Origin: Sphaerimonospora sp050942215
GTDB taxonomy: Bacteria; Actinomycetota; Actinomycetes; Streptosporangiales; Streptosporangiaceae
Assembly: GCF_050942215.1 (NCBI RefSeq)
Contig: NZ_CP192056.1
Location: forward strand, 1,364,001-1,428,000
DNA: 64,000 nucleotides
Direction of reading: 5' to 3'
The position numbers were made by a program, and so were the translations under genes. Positions within the stretch are counted from its first letter, which is position 1; each line of letters starts with the position of its first letter. The notes beneath the pieces were generated by a model. The model worked only from the letters and a program-made list of their open reading frames with translations, ran no database searches and was not told where the DNA came from. Below are positions 9,011 through 17,604 of the stretch, piece after piece.

Positions 9011-9322
9011 GTGGCTTCCGCGCTCAAGTTCTACCGTGTGATGGCGTACATCGTCGGCGTGATGCTGCTCGCGCTCTGCGTGGCGATGGTCGCGAAGTAC
9101 GGATTCGACAGCCCCACCGCGGTGATGATCGTGGGGCAGGCCCACGGCTTCCTGTACATGGTCTATCTGGTGGCGGCGTTCAACCTGGGGCTCAAGGCCC
9201 GGTGGAACTTCGGCTACCTGCTGCTCGTGCTGCTCTCGGGGACGATCCCGTTCCTGTCCTTCGTCATGGAGCGGAAGGCCACCGACCGCGTCCGCAAGCA
9301 GCTCGCGGCCGCGGCGGTGTAG
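9011..9322 (+). CDS. DUF3817-family integral membrane protein
   Basis: A 103-residue protein with three hydrophobic segments (about 10-28, 37-57, 66-86). The pattern FYRVMAYIVGVMLL, GQAHGFLYMVYLVAAFNL and LLSGTIPFLSFVMERKA matches what I know of DUF3817 proteins, which are common next to SURF1 in actinomycetes. It starts with GTG 9011 behind an agagg-type ribosome site. Function unknown; the pairing with SURF1 suggests a role near the respiratory chain. Confidence 0.75.
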   Translation: MASALKFYRVMAYIVGVMLLALCVAMVAKYGFDSPTAVMIVGQAHGFLYMVYLVAAFNLGLKARWNFGYLLLVLLSGTIPFLSFVMERKATDRVRKQLAAAAV

Positions 9323-9347
9323 TAGCGCCCCTCAGCTCTGCCCTCAA

Positions 9348-9437
9348 GTGCAGACCTTCAGCGCAGACCTTCAGCGCAGACCTTCAGCGCAGACCTTCAA
9401 CACTGCTGTTCAACACTGCTGTTCAGTGTGCTCTTCA
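9348..9437. repeat. 13-bp tandem repeat between convergent genes
   Basis: Six consecutive 13-bp units plus one 12-bp unit occupy this stretch: gtgcagaccttca once, gcgcagaccttca three times, acactgctgttca twice, then gtgtgctcttca. All units share the period and the terminal ttca, so two related blocks have drifted apart. The array fills the gap between DUF3817 and the convergent small membrane gene and overlaps the latter's stop codon. Confidence 0.85.
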
Positions 9438-9629
9438 GCCGCCGATCTGGCGGCGGCGGATACGGCGAAGCCGCTTGCGCTGCGACTCGTCGAGCATGAA
9501 GTACGCGACGACCGGAGCGCCCAGCACGCCGAGCACGATCAGCCAGGTCAGGAGCGAGGGGATCGGCAGGAGGATGGCGAGCACGGCCACAATTCCCGCA
9601 CCCACGTAGTACTTTCCGAGTGGCGACAT
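9435..9629 (-). CDS. Small two-span membrane protein
   Basis: The protein is 64 residues from ATG 9629 (MSPLGKYYVGAG). Two hydrophobic segments (about 7-24 and 27-46) precede a strongly basic tail (ESQRKRLRRIRRRQIGG), giving a cytoplasmic C-terminus by the positive-inside rule. Longer in-frame starts upstream (ATG 9644, GTG 9713) give a charged extension that looks non-coding, so the short form is preferred. Function not recognised. Confidence 0.6.
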   Translation of the reverse strand: MSPLGKYYVGAGIVAVLAILLPIPSLLTWLIVLGVLGAPVVAYFMLDESQRKRLRRIRRRQIGG

Positions 9630-9835
9630 CGTCCGGCCTTTCATGTTCTCTGCTGCGTCGCCAGGAGAACGTACGGACCCGTCGCCGAGTTCCGAGGCAG
9701 TGTCCGGTGCCATCCCGCACTGTCCGGTGCCGTCTCGGGAACCCTCATCCGAACACCCCTCATCCGAACACCCCCGGGCACGGCCTGCGGCCCCGGCCGG
9801 GCCGTGGCCGTGCCGCGCGGATGCCGCACACCTTT

Positions 9836-10432
9836 TCAGCCTTCGCCGGACTCGGACTTGCCCATCGCCTTGCGGATCACGTCACGCGCCCGGTCCATCA
9901 TGGCGAGCGGCGGGCCGAGCAGGATGTTTCCGGTCGCGGACTCGGGGCCGCCCGGGTGCGGGTGAGTGGGAGCCATCGCCTCGGCGGCCTTGACCCCCAC
10001 GGCCATCGCCCTGCGCTCGGCCTCGCTGGTCGCCGCCTTCAACTCGGCGAACTCATAGCGTTCCTCGGCGGCGGCGTGGGCGAACACCGCGGCCCGGAGC
10101 CGCTCCAGTTCCTGGGTGAACTGGGGCGTCATCACGTCCATGTCGTCGAGGCGGCTGAGCATCTCCTTCGCCTCTTCCTCCTCCTGCAGGCGACTGTCGA
10201 CGATCGCGTCGCCGCCGACCAGCTTGCGCCGCGCATAGGGGTGGACGATCTCCTCCTCGGCCGTCTCGTGTACGGCGAGCAGGCGGACGAGTCGGCTGAA
10301 CGCCTCCTTCCGCTCTTCTCCCCGGCACCTGTCGACCTCGTCGAACAGATCCCTGATGAAGGAATGCTGTCGGAGCAGAAGATCGATGACGTCGTTCTCC
10401 CGCATCGTTTCCGGCCTGGTCTGGCGGTCCAT
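9836..10432 (-). CDS. Hemerythrin HHE-domain protein
   Basis: A 198-residue protein with a four-helix hemerythrin-like fold that would bind a di-iron centre. Ligand candidates are visible in order: His23 (LLRQHSFIRDLF), His55 and Glu59 (VHETAEEEIVHPY), His64, then His119 and Glu123 (VFAHAAAEERYEF). The region after 135 is Ala/Pro/Gly-rich and poorly structured. Actinomycete HHE proteins are linked to oxygen, NO or peroxide sensing and to oxidative-stress survival; which applies here is unknown. The ATG at 10432 has a strong ggaggag site. It is divergent from the two-component system, with about 180 bp between starts. Confidence 0.85.
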   Translation of the reverse strand: MDRQTRPETMRENDVIDLLLRQHSFIRDLFDEVDRCRGEERKEAFSRLVRLLAVHETAEEEIVHPYARRKLVGGDAIVDSRLQEEEEAKEMLSRLDDMDVMTPQFTQELERLRAAVFAHAAAEERYEFAELKAATSEAERRAMAVGVKAAEAMAPTHPHPGGPESATGNILLGPPLAMMDRARDVIRKAMGKSESGEG

Positions 10433-10613
10433 CGGGCGCCTCCTCCCTGGTCGTGTTCGGGGTCTCCGGTCATATTCGGGCTACCCCTAACCAGGGACCG
10501 AAACGCCCACCCATGCCTGCGGATTTCGTACGATCGGCCACCTCAGACGGGATGCACCAGATCTTCACAGAACGACACGACGGGTCTGCACAAGGCCGTC
10601 CTACGATTCCGGC

Positions 10614-11303
10614 ATGGTCACTCCGCAGCAGCGCCGAGTCCTCGTGGTCGAGGACGACGAGACGATCGCCAGAGCCGTACGGGAGCGCCTGGTGGCCGAG
10701 GGTTTCGAGGTGCTGGTCGCGAACGACGGAGCGGGGGCGCTCGCGACCTATGCCCGGGCCCATCCCGATGTCGTGATCCTCGACCGGCTGCTGCCCGGCC
10801 TTGACGGGCTGGAGGTCTGCCGCCGGATGCAGGCCGCCCGTCCGGTCCCGGTGCTCATGCTGACCGCCCTCGGCGAGGAGACCGATGTGCTCGTCGGCCT
10901 GGGGGTGGGGGCCGACGACTACATCACCAAGCCGTTCAGCATGCGCGAACTCGTGGCACGCATCCGCGCGCTGCTGCGACGGGTGGAGCGGGCCGGCCTG
11001 CTGGCCCGGGGAGACGGGGTGATCCGAGTCGGCGCCGTTGAGATCAACACGGCGGAGCGGCGGGTCTTCGTACACGGCGTCGAGGCGCAGCTCACGCGGA
11101 CCGAGTTCGACCTGCTCCGGCGGATGGCGGAGCGCCCGGGTCAGGTGTTCGAGCGGGAACGGCTGCTGTCCGACATCTGGGGCTTCTCCGAGGCGGCCGC
11201 GACCAGGACCGTCGACAGCCATGTACGCGCGCTGCGCCGCAAGCTCGGCCCCGAGGTCGTCCGTACGGTGCACGGTGTCGGATATGCGCTCTCCCGTACG
11301 TGA
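10614..11303 (+). CDS. OmpR/PhoB-family response regulator
   Basis: The 229-residue regulator has a receiver domain (about 8-120) with acidic pocket Glu13-Asp14-Asp15, phospho-acceptor Asp57 (VVILDRLLPGLDG), Thr85-type switch (LMLTALGEE) and Lys in DDYITKPFSMRELVAR. A winged-helix effector domain follows (about 130-228, with RTEFDLLRRMAERPG, TRTVDSHVRALRRKLG and VHGVGYAL). It ends 6 bp before the sensor kinase gene, so both are one operon and a cognate pair. Targets cannot be read from sequence. Confidence 0.93.
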   Translation: MVTPQQRRVLVVEDDETIARAVRERLVAEGFEVLVANDGAGALATYARAHPDVVILDRLLPGLDGLEVCRRMQAARPVPVLMLTALGEETDVLVGLGVGADDYITKPFSMRELVARIRALLRRVERAGLLARGDGVIRVGAVEINTAERRVFVHGVEAQLTRTEFDLLRRMAERPGQVFERERLLSDIWGFSEAAATRTVDSHVRALRRKLGPEVVRTVHGVGYALSRT

Positions 11304-11309
11304 GCGGGG

Positions 11310-14300
11310 ATGCGGGCGATGAGGCCGCTGGACTTCCTCGGCCGGATCAAGGTCAAGCTCGGCATCGTCATCGTGCTCGCCGTGGTGACGGCGTTCGTGG
11401 TGAACGAGGTCGGCATCGATTACGGCCTGTCGCGGGACATCAGGATCGCCATCGCCGTGGTGCTCGCACTGATCATGGTGCAGCTGCTCGCCCGGGGCAT
11501 GACCAGGCCGCTGCGCGAGATGGCCGCCGCCACGCAGACGATCGCCAAGGGCAGGTACGGCATGCGCGTGTCGGCGACGTCCAGGGACGAGGTGGGGGAG
11601 CTGGCCCGCGCGTTCAACGCGATGGCGGCGGACCTCGGCGAGGTGGACCGGCAGCGGCGTGAGCTGGTGGCCAACGTCAGCCATGAGCTGCGGACTCCGA
11701 TCACCGGGTTGCAGGCGGTGCTGGAGAACGTCGTGGACGGCGTCTCACCGCCCGATCTGGACACGCTCGGTACGGCGCTGGCCCAGACGCAGCGGCTCGG
11801 CCGTCTCGTGACCCAGCTGCTGGATCTGTCGCGGCTCGACTCCGGTGCTCGGCTGATCGAGCCCGAGCCGATCGACCTCGCCTCGTTGTGCCGTCAGGCC
11901 ACCCTGGAGGCGGGATTCTGCCGCGACGAGGTCACGGTAATGAGCGAGGTCCGGCCGGGGCTGACCGTGCGCGCCGACCCCGACCTGCTCGCGCAGGTCC
12001 TCGCCAACCTGCTCGACAACGCCGTACGGCACAGCCCGGCGGAGGGGACGGTGCGGCTGGAGGCGCGTCTCACCGGGCCGGGACTGGAGATCGCCGTGAC
12101 CGATGCGGGCCCCGGCATCCCGCCCGAGGACCGGACGCGGATCTTCGAGCGTTTCTCCCGGCTCGACCCGGGCCGGACGGCCGACTCGGGCGGCGCCGGT
12201 CTCGGGCTCGCCATCACCAAGGAGATCGTCGAACTGCACGGCGGCTCGATCATGGCGGCCGATCCGGTGGCGGTCGGCCGTCGGACACCGCGGGGTTGCC
12301 GGATGGTCGTCACGCTTCCGGCCGCGTCGGTGGTGCTGGGCGGGGCGCCCATACCGGACCGCGTGAGCGAGCCGGCCGCCGCTGCCGCCGTCTCCCGGCC
12401 CGTGAGCGGGCTCGAACCCGGGCCCTCCGCCCAGGTGGAGGAGACCGGGATGCCCGGCAGTGGGGTGCCCGACACGGCGGCGCCCGACACAGGGGTGCTC
12501 GACACAGGGGCGCTTGATACCGGGGTGTCCGACACAGGGGTGTCCGACACAGGGGTGTCCGACACGGCGGCGCCCGACACCGGCCCGGCCGAGGGGGCCG
12601 CGCCCTATCCCGGCGGATTCGAGGCGGGCAGGTTCGAGCTCCAAGGCGGGGCGATCGGCGCCGCGGAGCGGCGTCGGGCCGCGGCGGTGACGGCGAGGGC
12701 GGCGCTCGGCGCGGGGATCGGCATGTTCGTCGGCTTCGGCATCGGGCTGTTCATCGCGCTCTTCCTGCAGCTCTTCCTGGGCGGAGCTGCCGGGCCCATC
12801 ACGATGTTGCTGCTGTCCTGCGCCGGCGCCGTGATCGGGGCGGCCACGGGATCGTCGTCCGGCGTGAAGCAGCGCACCGCCCCCGCCTTCCGCTCTGCCT
12901 CCGGTTCCACAGGTGACCCCTCCACAGGCGACCCCTCCATGGGCCGCTCCGTTTCCGAAAGCGACTCCTCCACCGTCCGCTCCGCCTCAACCGTCCGTTC
13001 CGTCTCCCGCTACGACACGGGCGGGAAATCCCTCGACACGACCGACACGAGAGGGGATCACCGGCTCATGCAACCGGTTCAACCCGTACGGCCCGTGCGA
13101 TCCGCGCACCCCGACTACGTTCCGCCGCCGCTGTTCCCCAGGCCGGAGTTGCCGGACGCGCCGAGGTGGCTGCTCCCCGTCGTGGGCGGGGTCGGTCTCA
13201 CCGCAGCGGTGGCCGTGCCGTACGCCCCGCTGGGGCTGGGGCTGGTGCTGACGGCGGTCGCCCTCGGCGGGGCCGCGCTCCCGATCGTGCTACGCCGCCG
13301 GCGGGAGCGCCTCACGCCGTGGACGGTCGCCTTCGGCCTGCTGGCGTACGCCCTGGTGGCGGTGGCGCTGTTCCGCGACGCCGACTGGCTGGTCGGGCCG
13401 ATGCTGCTCGCCGGGTTCGCAGTCGCGGCGCTCGCGCTGTCGGGCGGCGGGGCGAACTGGCTGGGGGTGATCAAGGGGGGTCTGTCGGTCGTCGTCGCGC
13501 TGTTTCCGCTGCCGTGGTTCCTGTCGGGGCCGATCCGGCGGCTGCTGCGCCACCGGAGGATGCTGCCGGTGGTGGTGAGCGTGATCGTCACCACGGTCCT
13601 GCTCGGCGTGTTCGGGCTGCTGTTCATGTCGGCCGACGCGGTGTTCTCGGCTTTCATGTCCGACCTGCTCAGGACTCCCGAATGGGCGGAGAACCTGCCT
13701 TACCGGGTTTTCGTGTTCGCGGTCTTCGCGGCGCTCGCCGCGGCGGCCGTCCTGGTCGCGCTCCGGCCGGTGGCCGAGCCGGACAGCCCCGACCTGAAGA
13801 TCAACGTTGGCAGGACGCTGTGGGTGATCCCCCTGTTCGGGCTCAACCTGCTGTTCGCCTCGTTCGTGACCGTTCAGGTCACCGTGTTGTTCGGGGGCAA
13901 CAGGCGGGTGCTGTCGACGGCCGGTCTGACCTATGCGGAGTACGCCAGGTCGGGGTTCTTCGAACTCGTCACGGTCAGTGTCTTCGTGCTGGGCATCGTG
14001 GCGGCGGGTGCCCTGCTGCTCCGGCTGGGCGGCCGAGGGGACCGGTGGGCCCTCGCCGTGCTGCTCGGGCTGCTGTGCGCGTTCACGCTGGTCATCCTGG
14101 CGTCGGCGGTGCACCGCCTCGACCTCTACATCGACGCCTACGGACTGTCTCGGCTCCGGGCGCTGGTCGAGGCCACGATCTGGTGGCTCGCCGCGGTGTT
14201 CGTGCTCGTCCTGGTCGCGGGTGCCGTACGGCTGTCGCGGCGCGGCGCGGGCTGGTTCCCCCGGAGCCTGGTGCTGCTCACCGGGGCCGCGATGCTCCTC

Positions 14301-14600
14301 TTCGCGATCTGGAATCCGGATGCGAAGGTGGCGGAGAGCCAGTTGGTCGTGCGCGGCGTCGACCGCCTCGATCACCGCTATCTGGGCGACCTGGGGGCCG
14401 AGGCCGTACCGGTCCTGGACCGGTTGCCCGAGCCGGACCGTAGCTGCGTGCTGCACCAGGTGGTCGCCCGCAACGGCCTGTCTCATCCGGACCCGTGGAA
14501 CGGCTGGAACCTCGCCCGGGAACAGGCTCGCGACGTGCTCGAACGGCGACCGCTGCGCCCCGCCGTCGCCCCCGGGGGCTTCGCCTGTCCCGACCGCTGA
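11310..14600 (+). CDS. Sensor histidine kinase fused to a DUF4153/DUF4173-like polytopic membrane domain
   Basis: This 1096-residue fusion starts with two membrane helices (about 14-33 and 44-61) and almost no extracellular loop between them. HAMP (about 60-113) is followed by HisKA with His125 (ANVSHELRTPITG) and HATPase_c with NLLDNAVRHS, DAGPGIPPED, FERFSRLD and GGAGLGLAI. From about 350 to 450 a slipped repeat (GVSDTGVSDTG-type) leads into a hydrophobic pair (about 475-515), a Ser/Thr-rich linker and then a domain with about eight helices (610-1035) containing GLTYAEYARSGFFELVTVSV, which I associate with DUF4153/DUF4173 proteins. The C-terminal 50 residues are extracytoplasmic. The short sensor loop suggests the polytopic part is the signal input. 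ATG 11310 or 11319 may start it. Kinase call firm, DUF name moderate. Confidence 0.85.
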   Translation: MRAMRPLDFLGRIKVKLGIVIVLAVVTAFVVNEVGIDYGLSRDIRIAIAVVLALIMVQLLARGMTRPLREMAAATQTIAKGRYGMRVSATSRDEVGELARAFNAMAADLGEVDRQRRELVANVSHELRTPITGLQAVLENVVDGVSPPDLDTLGTALAQTQRLGRLVTQLLDLSRLDSGARLIEPEPIDLASLCRQATLEAGFCRDEVTVMSEVRPGLTVRADPDLLAQVLANLLDNAVRHSPAEGTVRLEARLTGPGLEIAVTDAGPGIPPEDRTRIFERFSRLDPGRTADSGGAGLGLAITKEIVELHGGSIMAADPVAVGRRTPRGCRMVVTLPAASVVLGGAPIPDRVSEPAAAAAVSRPVSGLEPGPSAQVEETGMPGSGVPDTAAPDTGVLDTGALDTGVSDTGVSDTGVSDTAAPDTGPAEGAAPYPGGFEAGRFELQGGAIGAAERRRAAAVTARAALGAGIGMFVGFGIGLFIALFLQLFLGGAAGPITMLLLSCAGAVIGAATGSSSGVKQRTAPAFRSASGSTGDPSTGDPSMGRSVSESDSSTVRSASTVRSVSRYDTGGKSLDTTDTRGDHRLMQPVQPVRPVRSAHPDYVPPPLFPRPELPDAPRWLLPVVGGVGLTAAVAVPYAPLGLGLVLTAVALGGAALPIVLRRRRERLTPWTVAFGLLAYALVAVALFRDADWLVGPMLLAGFAVAALALSGGGANWLGVIKGGLSVVVALFPLPWFLSGPIRRLLRHRRMLPVVVSVIVTTVLLGVFGLLFMSADAVFSAFMSDLLRTPEWAENLPYRVFVFAVFAALAAAAVLVALRPVAEPDSPDLKINVGRTLWVIPLFGLNLLFASFVTVQVTVLFGGNRRVLSTAGLTYAEYARSGFFELVTVSVFVLGIVAAGALLLRLGGRGDRWALAVLLGLLCAFTLVILASAVHRLDLYIDAYGLSRLRALVEATIWWLAAVFVLVLVAGAVRLSRRGAGWFPRSLVLLTGAAMLLFAIWNPDAKVAESQLVVRGVDRLDHRYLGDLGAEAVPVLDRLPEPDRSCVLHQVVARNGLSHPDPWNGWNLAREQARDVLERRPLRPAVAPGGFACPDR

Positions 14601-14725
14601 TCCGGTGGTCCCGCGGGCCGTAATGGTCCTGCCCGTGACGGGACGGCTTGACCGGTCCAGTACGATCCAGCGAGGTGGCCGTGTCGGCCGGTCGCCGAAG
14701 AGGGGACGACGATGAGGGGGACGAG

Positions 14726-16063
14726 GTGAGTTTCGCGGGCCGCCTCGAGCACCCTGAGGTCGTCATCGACTGGAGCACCCGCGGCTTCCTGTGGCCCGAC
14801 GGCGCGGCGACGGCGGAGTTCGCCGCCGTGGGGCGTTCGCTGTTCCGCGGCTCGTTCACCTGGCCGGTCATGGTGGCCAAAAGGCCGGCGCTGGAGCACA
14901 ATCTCGCCGCGCTGGCCCGGTTCGCCGCTGAGCACGGTCTCGCTCTCGCGCCACATGGCAAGACCACGATGTCGCCCGAGCTCTTCCAGGCCCAGCTCGA
15001 CGCCGGCGCGTGGGGGATCACCGTGGCGACGGCGGCACAGGTGCAGGCCTGCCGGAGGTTCGGCGTGCCGCGGGTGCTGCTCGCCAACGAGATCTTCGAC
15101 ATGGCGGCGCTGCGCCTGCTGGCACGGGAGATCGAGCACTTCGAGTTCCTCTGTTACGTGGACTCCGCCGACGGCGTGCGGACTCTCGACGAGGCCGCCG
15201 GCGAGGTGCCGTTCCGGGTGCTGGTCGAGCTCGGCCACGAGGGCGGCCGGACGGGCTGCCGGGGCATCGCCGCGCTGCTGGAGGTGGCCGAGGCCGTGCG
15301 CGACGCACGCGGAGTCGAGCTCGCCGGGGTCGCCTGCTACGAGGGCACCCAGCCGGGGGCTGACGGCGTGCGCGCCTTCCTGCGGGAGTTCCGCCAGGCG
15401 GCCGAGGCGGTGGCGCCGTACGTGACGGGCCGGATGGTGGTCTCCGCTGGGGGAAGCGCCTGGTTCGACCTCGTCGCCGCCGAGCTGAAGCCGCTGACCC
15501 GGCCGCAGGCCGAGTCGGGGCTGGACGCGCTCGCCATTCTCAGAAGCGGCGCCTACATCGCCCACGACGACGGCTTCTACCGGGAGCACACGCCGTACAA
15601 CCGGATAGGGCCGCCCACCGGAGCGGAGCCCGGACTGCGGCCCGCGCTGGAGGTGTGGGCGCAGGTGCTCTCGGTGCCCGAGCCGGGCCTGGCCTTCGTC
15701 GGGATGGGCAAGCGGGACGTTCCCTACGACCTGGGACTTCCGGTCGCCCGTGCCGTACGGCGCGGCCCAGCCCGGCCTGATTCCGCCGGATCTGATTCCG
15801 CCGGATCTGATTCGGGCGGACCTGGTTCGGGCGGAACTGATTCTGCCGGGCCGGATCCGGGTTCGCTCAAGGTCGTCACGGTCTGGGACCAGCACGCCCA
15901 GGTGGTGTGGGACGGCGGGGGCGGGGCAGCGGAGGGCCTGCGGCCGGGGGATCTGATCGCCTTCGGCGTGTCGCATCCGTGCACCGCCTTCGACAAGTGG
16001 CGGGTCATCCCGGTGGTCGACGACGATTACGTCGTGGTCGACGTGATCTCCACATACTTCTGA
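14726..16063 (+). CDS. PLP-dependent D-amino-acid deaminase/aldolase-like protein (DSD1/alanine racemase-N fold)
   Basis: The 445-residue enzyme has an alanine-racemase-type N-terminal barrel with the PLP lysine at Lys79 in APHGKTTMSPELF. A C-terminal domain of the D-serine dehydratase-like type follows, including GMGKRDVPYD and the His/Cys pair in VSHPCTAFDKW that binds zinc in D-threonine aldolase/D-serine dehydratase relatives. Expected chemistry is cleavage or deamination of a D-beta-hydroxy amino acid. A slipped Ser/Gly/Asp repeat (about 350-378) interrupts the second domain. GTG 14726 was chosen because gaggggg precedes it by a good spacing; the frame is open further upstream. The next gene follows 30 bp later, so they form a pair. 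Confidence 0.8.
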   Translation: MSFAGRLEHPEVVIDWSTRGFLWPDGAATAEFAAVGRSLFRGSFTWPVMVAKRPALEHNLAALARFAAEHGLALAPHGKTTMSPELFQAQLDAGAWGITVATAAQVQACRRFGVPRVLLANEIFDMAALRLLAREIEHFEFLCYVDSADGVRTLDEAAGEVPFRVLVELGHEGGRTGCRGIAALLEVAEAVRDARGVELAGVACYEGTQPGADGVRAFLREFRQAAEAVAPYVTGRMVVSAGGSAWFDLVAAELKPLTRPQAESGLDALAILRSGAYIAHDDGFYREHTPYNRIGPPTGAEPGLRPALEVWAQVLSVPEPGLAFVGMGKRDVPYDLGLPVARAVRRGPARPDSAGSDSAGSDSGGPGSGGTDSAGPDPGSLKVVTVWDQHAQVVWDGGGGAAEGLRPGDLIAFGVSHPCTAFDKWRVIPVVDDDYVVVDVISTYF

Positions 16064-16093
16064 TCCTCCGAGCCTTCCCGAGGAGCGGTGAGC

Positions 16094-17311
16094 ATGGACG
16101 GCGCGTTGTACGCCTTCGTCGAGGACTTCCGAGACGAGGGCGTTGACCGGCTGCTGGACCGCGTCGTCGCGTACGGCCTGCGGGGGGTGACCGTGGCGGC
16201 GGCCTCACGGCAGGCGCGTGACGTCACCCCGCACGGGGCGTCCCGGCTCACGCTGCGCGGGGACGGGGTGCACTTCCCTCCGCCGGAGGACCTGTTCGCC
16301 GGGCTGCGGCTCGTCCCGCCCGTCCAGCCGGGGGCCGGGGACCGGCCGCTCGCCGAGCTGCGCCGGGCCTGCGACGAGCGGGGGCTCAAGCTGACCGGCT
16401 GGACGGTGTTCCTGCACAACGCCACGCTGGGCCTGGCCGATCTCGACGTCACCGTGCGGAACTGCTTCGGCGACCGGGGCTCGCCGGCCGACCTGTGCCC
16501 CTCCCATCCCGACGTCCGGTCGTACGCCGTCGCGCTCGCCCGCGCGGTGGCCCGTCAGGGGGTGGACTCGGTCGTCGCCGAGGCGCTGCACTTCGGCACG
16601 TTCACGCGCGGATGCCGTCACGAACGCTGCTTCGTCGATCTCGGGCCGATGGACGCGTTCCTGTTCGGCCTGTGCTTCTGCCACCACTGCATGCGCCGGG
16701 CGACCGATCTCGGCGTCAAGGCCGAGGTGGCCAGGGAGGAGTGCGGCAGGATCGTCGCGGGCGTGCTGGACGGAGACCCGCCGGCCGAGGGCGAGGTCAC
16801 CCGGGCCGCCCTCACGGCGTACGCCGGGCCGGAGGTCGTGGCCTATGCCAGGGCGCGATCGGAGAGCGTCACTTCGCTGGTCGCCGAGGTGTCCGCGGCC
16901 GTGGCCGGGGAGGGCGCCGAGCTGACGTTCCTGGACGCCACCGGGGCCTGGAAGGGATATGCCGACGGGCTGCCCCCGGCCGGGCTCGCCGCCCACGACG
17001 CCTGGCAGCTCGGGGTGGACCTGGTGGCCCTGGGCGACCTCGTGCCGTCGTTCGCCATGCCCGCCTACGCCAGGGATCCGCAGCGGGTGGCCGACGACAT
17101 CGCGGCCTTCCGCCGATCGATCGGCAAGAACCCGGAGCTGCGCGCGGTGCTGCGTCCCGGCGTCCCGGACACCGACTCGGCGGAGCACCTGGCCGCCAAG
17201 GTCCGGGCGGCCGAGGAGGCGGGGGCCGACGCCGTCGACTTCTATGCGTACGGCCTGGCCCCCCTCAGCGCACTCGACCGCATCCATCATCTGCGAAACG
17301 ATCGAACCTGA
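16094..17311 (+). CDS. Uncharacterised TIM-barrel-like protein paired with the deaminase
   Basis: A 405-residue cytoplasmic protein, ATG 16094 behind a gaggag site. No signal peptide. The pattern of short beta/alpha repeats, an N-terminal YAFVEDFRDEG, a Cys-rich patch CRHERC followed by LCFCHHCMRRATDLG, and late LDATGAWKG and DAVDFYAYGL resemble glycoside-hydrolase-like barrels of unknown function, in which a CFCxxC patch follows a barrel strand. It directly follows the DSD1-like gene and is likely cotranscribed, suggesting a shared small-molecule pathway. I cannot assign a reaction. Confidence 0.6.
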   Translation: MDGALYAFVEDFRDEGVDRLLDRVVAYGLRGVTVAAASRQARDVTPHGASRLTLRGDGVHFPPPEDLFAGLRLVPPVQPGAGDRPLAELRRACDERGLKLTGWTVFLHNATLGLADLDVTVRNCFGDRGSPADLCPSHPDVRSYAVALARAVARQGVDSVVAEALHFGTFTRGCRHERCFVDLGPMDAFLFGLCFCHHCMRRATDLGVKAEVAREECGRIVAGVLDGDPPAEGEVTRAALTAYAGPEVVAYARARSESVTSLVAEVSAAVAGEGAELTFLDATGAWKGYADGLPPAGLAAHDAWQLGVDLVALGDLVPSFAMPAYARDPQRVADDIAAFRRSIGKNPELRAVLRPGVPDTDSAEHLAAKVRAAEEAGADAVDFYAYGLAPLSALDRIHHLRNDRT

Positions 17312-17347
17312 GGCTCTGATCACCTGCTCAGGCCGCTGCCTTGGGAG

Positions 17348-17383
17348 ACCACCGCTCGGGGGAGAACCACTGCTCGGGGGAGA
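17348..17383. repeat. 18-bp tandem duplication in a gene-free gap
   Basis: Two adjacent 18-bp units (accaccgctcgggggaga and accactgctcgggggaga) differ at one base. They lie in the 290-bp gap between the convergent TIM-barrel-like gene and the IclR gene. Nothing else is evident in the gap. Confidence 0.6.
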
Positions 17384-17604
17384 GCACACGTTGTGTGTAC
17401 AAGCCGCCGATTCCCGGCCAGGCGGCGAGCTGAGGTGCTTCCGAGAGAGGCGATCAGCTCGTGCTCCGAAGAACCGACGCCGTCGCCGCGGTTGGGGTGG
17501 TGCTGAGCGGCCGTCTCGTCGGTGCCGTCCGGATCACCCCGGAGTCGCGTCCGCAGGCGTGCTGAGGAGAGGCTCGGACAGCCTCATACGTCGTGGCCGG
17601 AGCC

